Source: Halolactibacillus miurensis
GTDB taxonomy: Bacteria > Bacillota > Bacilli > Bacillales > Amphibacillaceae
NCBI RefSeq assembly: GCF_900116255.1
Contig: NZ_FPAI01000007.1
Coordinates: 62,001 to 126,000 of the forward strand
Length of the DNA: 64,000 nt
Direction of reading: 5' to 3'
This document shows, piece by piece, positions 62,576 through 64,000 of this stretch. The translations under genes and the position numbers were made by a program. The notes beneath the pieces were generated by a model, which was not told the DNA's origin, did no database searches, and saw only the letters and a list, made by a program, of their open reading frames with translations. Every line of letters starts with the position of its first letter. Positions within the stretch are counted from its first letter, which is position 1.

Positions 62576-62589
62576 TGAAATCGATTTCA
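62576..62589. promoter_or_regulatory. Operator upstream of scrR
   Basis: Second copy of TGAAATCGATTTCA, 38 bases before the scrR start; suggests autoregulation and/or CcpA control. Confidence 0.85.
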
Positions 62590-62681
62590 CAATTATATTA
62601 TATCAAATCATATCGATGTGTCAACCGTTTTTTAAGAAAAAATGTATTCGTTTTCATTTTGCAACAGACTTTTTTATCGTT

Positions 62682-63305
62682 TCACTTAATAAACGTCACA
62701 TATTCGCTCGTTGGTTTACGGTATCCTCTTGGTTTTCTACTGGACACTTTTTCTTTCCCTAACGTGATCATCATAACGACTTCTTGATCATCATCAATTT
62801 CTAACAATTCTTTGACTTTTAGTTGATCAAAACCAATCATAGGACACGTATCAAACCCTTGATCTTTTGCTGCCAACATAAACAGCATCGCTGACAATGA
62901 CCCGTTTCGGATAGCTTCATCACGCTTAAATACTTCTCCACCAGCATGATAGAAATTAACCGTATCACTCACCATCAGGTCATATTCTTGTTTGTTTAAG
63001 ATCCCGAGTGAGTGTAAACCTTCGTAAATTGTCCCTGCTTGTTCGTGCGCTATTTTACTGCCGGTCACAATAATGACCGCAGATGCGGTTTGAACCTTAT
63101 GTTGATTATTGGCTGCTTCCTTTAATGCTTTTTTCATCGACGGATCAAGTACAGTAATATAGTGCGTGTGTTGTAAGTTAAAGGCTGATGGGCCGTATTT
63201 AACAATCTCGAAAATGTTCATTAATGCTTCTTGAGTTACCTCATACCCCTCCACAAAATTACTAGCTGAACGGCGTTCTTTTATAAGTGTTTGAAACTCT
63301 GTCAT
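62682..63305 (-). CDS. Nitroreductase family protein (MhqN-like)
   Basis: 207 aa from ATG 63303-63305 with AAGGGGAG seven bases upstream. FMN-binding motifs: RRSASNFV near the start, GPSAFNLQ, and LGKEKVSSRKPRG at the end. Its neighbour is an mhqO-like dioxygenase, the pairing found in mhqNOP of B. subtilis, which protects against quinones and methylhydroquinone. So an NAD(P)H-dependent quinone or nitro reductase is likely. Confidence 0.88.
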   Translation of the reverse strand: MTEFQTLIKERRSASNFVEGYEVTQEALMNIFEIVKYGPSAFNLQHTHYITVLDPSMKKALKEAANNQHKVQTASAVIIVTGSKIAHEQAGTIYEGLHSLGILNKQEYDLMVSDTVNFYHAGGEVFKRDEAIRNGSLSAMLFMLAAKDQGFDTCPMIGFDQLKVKELLEIDDDQEVVMMITLGKEKVSSRKPRGYRKPTSEYVTFIK

Positions 63306-63382
63306 ATGTTTACTCCCCTTATTGCGTCTCATTATTCATATTTTATATTGATTTTATCGTCATTTTTTCATTATTATTTGAT

Positions 63383-64000
63383 TTATTTGTCATCTATTGG
63401 TATGAGCGCTTTTTCTATCGCTTCTCTTTGTGGTTCAAGTTTTGGCGCAAGGGCTAACCCTTGACCTAATGATGCTTCATCACTATCCACGAGATACCCT
63501 GGCCCATCGGTAGCCACCTCAAACAAAATGCCATTCGTTTCTCTTACGTAAAGACTCTTAAAATAATGACGGTCAATCACACCAGACGACTGAAAGCGTT
63601 CTTGAATCTTGTCTTCTATTTGCCTTAGTGCGGCTTCATCTTTTACTCGTAAAGCTAAGTGGTGAATACTCCCACGACCTGGTCTTTCCACTTCGCCTGC
63701 CTGTTGTTTAATAATGATTTCACTTGCGATATCATTTAGTACGGCTCGGTAAACGGTCTCTTGTTCTCCTTCACTTACCTTGGTCATTCCAAACATATCG
63801 ACCAAAGTCTGGCCTATCCTATCCCCATCGCGAACGGTAATTTCAACCGGTCCAATACCTTTAATTTGGTGGGCTTCTGGCACATCCGTCTCATCCCATG
63901 GGGCATGTGCACGCAACGCCTCTGACTCTGCAACGACAAGGGCATAGCGTAATCCTTCTGGGTCCTCAAACAACAGTGCGTTATATCCTGCATAAGATGA
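63383..64000 (-). CDS. Ring-cleaving dioxygenase, VOC family (MhqO-like), N-terminal part cut
   Basis: The frame is open to base 64000 with no start, so only the C-terminal 205 residues are present. VOC-type repeats with metal-binding residues are seen in IGPVEITVRDGD and IHHLALRVKD, and VRETNGILFEVATDGPGY holds the conserved Glu ligand. MhqO-type proteins are thought to open hydroquinone rings in a thiol/metal-dependent way. It lies upstream of the mhqN-like gene. Confidence 0.9.
   Translation of the reverse strand, partial: SSYAGYNALLFEDPEGLRYALVVAESEALRAHAPWDETDVPEAHQIKGIGPVEITVRDGDRIGQTLVDMFGMTKVSEGEQETVYRAVLNDIASEIIIKQQAGEVERPGRGSIHHLALRVKDEAALRQIEDKIQERFQSSGVIDRHYFKSLYVRETNGILFEVATDGPGYLVDSDEASLGQGLALAPKLEPQREAIEKALIPIDDK

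Overview
The window is chromosomal DNA of a low-GC, Gram-positive, spore-forming Bacillaceae-type bacterium. The order of genes follows the Bacillus subtilis block fabI, prpE, ppnK/relQ, yjbH, pepF, mecA, spx, yjbC, oppABCDF, trpS, yjbA, fabF/fabH, and later a yitS-yitT / yitU-yitV-yitW neighbourhood. Halophilic or alkaliphilic relatives (Amphibacillus / Halolactibacillus / Gracilibacillus-like) are my best guess; this is an inference from gene content, not a proven assignment.

Region 1 (1-9697): the integrase-proximal arm of a temperate phage or phage-like element that runs off the left edge. Read from right to left it holds a tRNA-Val(GAC) target, a tyrosine integrase, a small ORF, a CI-like S24 repressor, a divergent operator region with four related sites, a Cro-like protein, a Rha/ORF6C antirepressor-type protein, a run of very small overlapping early genes, a phage 'replication terminator' type protein with its partner, a zinc-finger/HTH protein, a replisome organiser, a DnaC-like helicase loader and an HNH nuclease cut by the window edge. 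One gene (5350-5661) points against the early operon and has its own TATAAT box, as a lysogenically expressed accessory gene would. Two directional hairpin-plus-T-run signals face against the operon and follow TATAAT boxes, which suggests tiny antisense RNAs.

Region 2 (9.8-24.7 kb): two tandem SEDS glycosyltransferases (RodA/FtsW type), a GNAT, a YetF-type membrane protein, a small spore-coat island (CotZ-type with a textbook sigma-K promoter, CotO-like), fabI under a FapR box, mgtE, a DUF2177 membrane protein, a DAK2-DegV fusion (a one-chain FakA-FakB fatty acid kinase by domain reading), prpE, an rluD-type pseudouridine synthase, NAD kinase, the small alarmone synthetase relQ, a CYTH protein and the ClpXP adaptor spxH.

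Region 3 (24.7-45 kb): the RoxS/RsaE small RNA lies between spxH and pepF. Then come mecA, spx and yjbC, with a PerR-like box and an MhqR-like palindrome in the long spx upstream region; a secreted TIM-barrel glycosidase-like protein; the complete oppABCDF transporter with CodY-like boxes; a DUF3899 protein; an arsR-permease-thioredoxin cassette; trpS behind a T-box leader; yjbA; fabF-fabH with a second FapR box; and yjzD. coiA, present between mecA and pepF in B. subtilis, is absent.

Region 4 (45-64 kb): a proline/tyrosine-repeat protein, uppP, an Fnr regulator with the Bacillus-type C-terminal iron-sulphur cysteines, the yitW/yitV/yitU group, a ComP-ComA-like two-component system without comQ or comX, yitT and a DegV protein, a CwlO-type D,L-endopeptidase with a WalR box, aroD, a sucrose operon (scrR, scrA, scrK, scrB) with two identical operators that also fit the CcpA cre consensus, and at the right edge an mhqN-like nitroreductase and a truncated mhqO-like dioxygenase.

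Two themes recur. Membrane lipid supply: fabI, fabF/fabH, two FapR boxes, the DAK2-DegV fusion and a stand-alone DegV. Thiol, redox and oxygen stress: spx, spxH, mecA, RoxS, Fnr, mhqNO and relQ.
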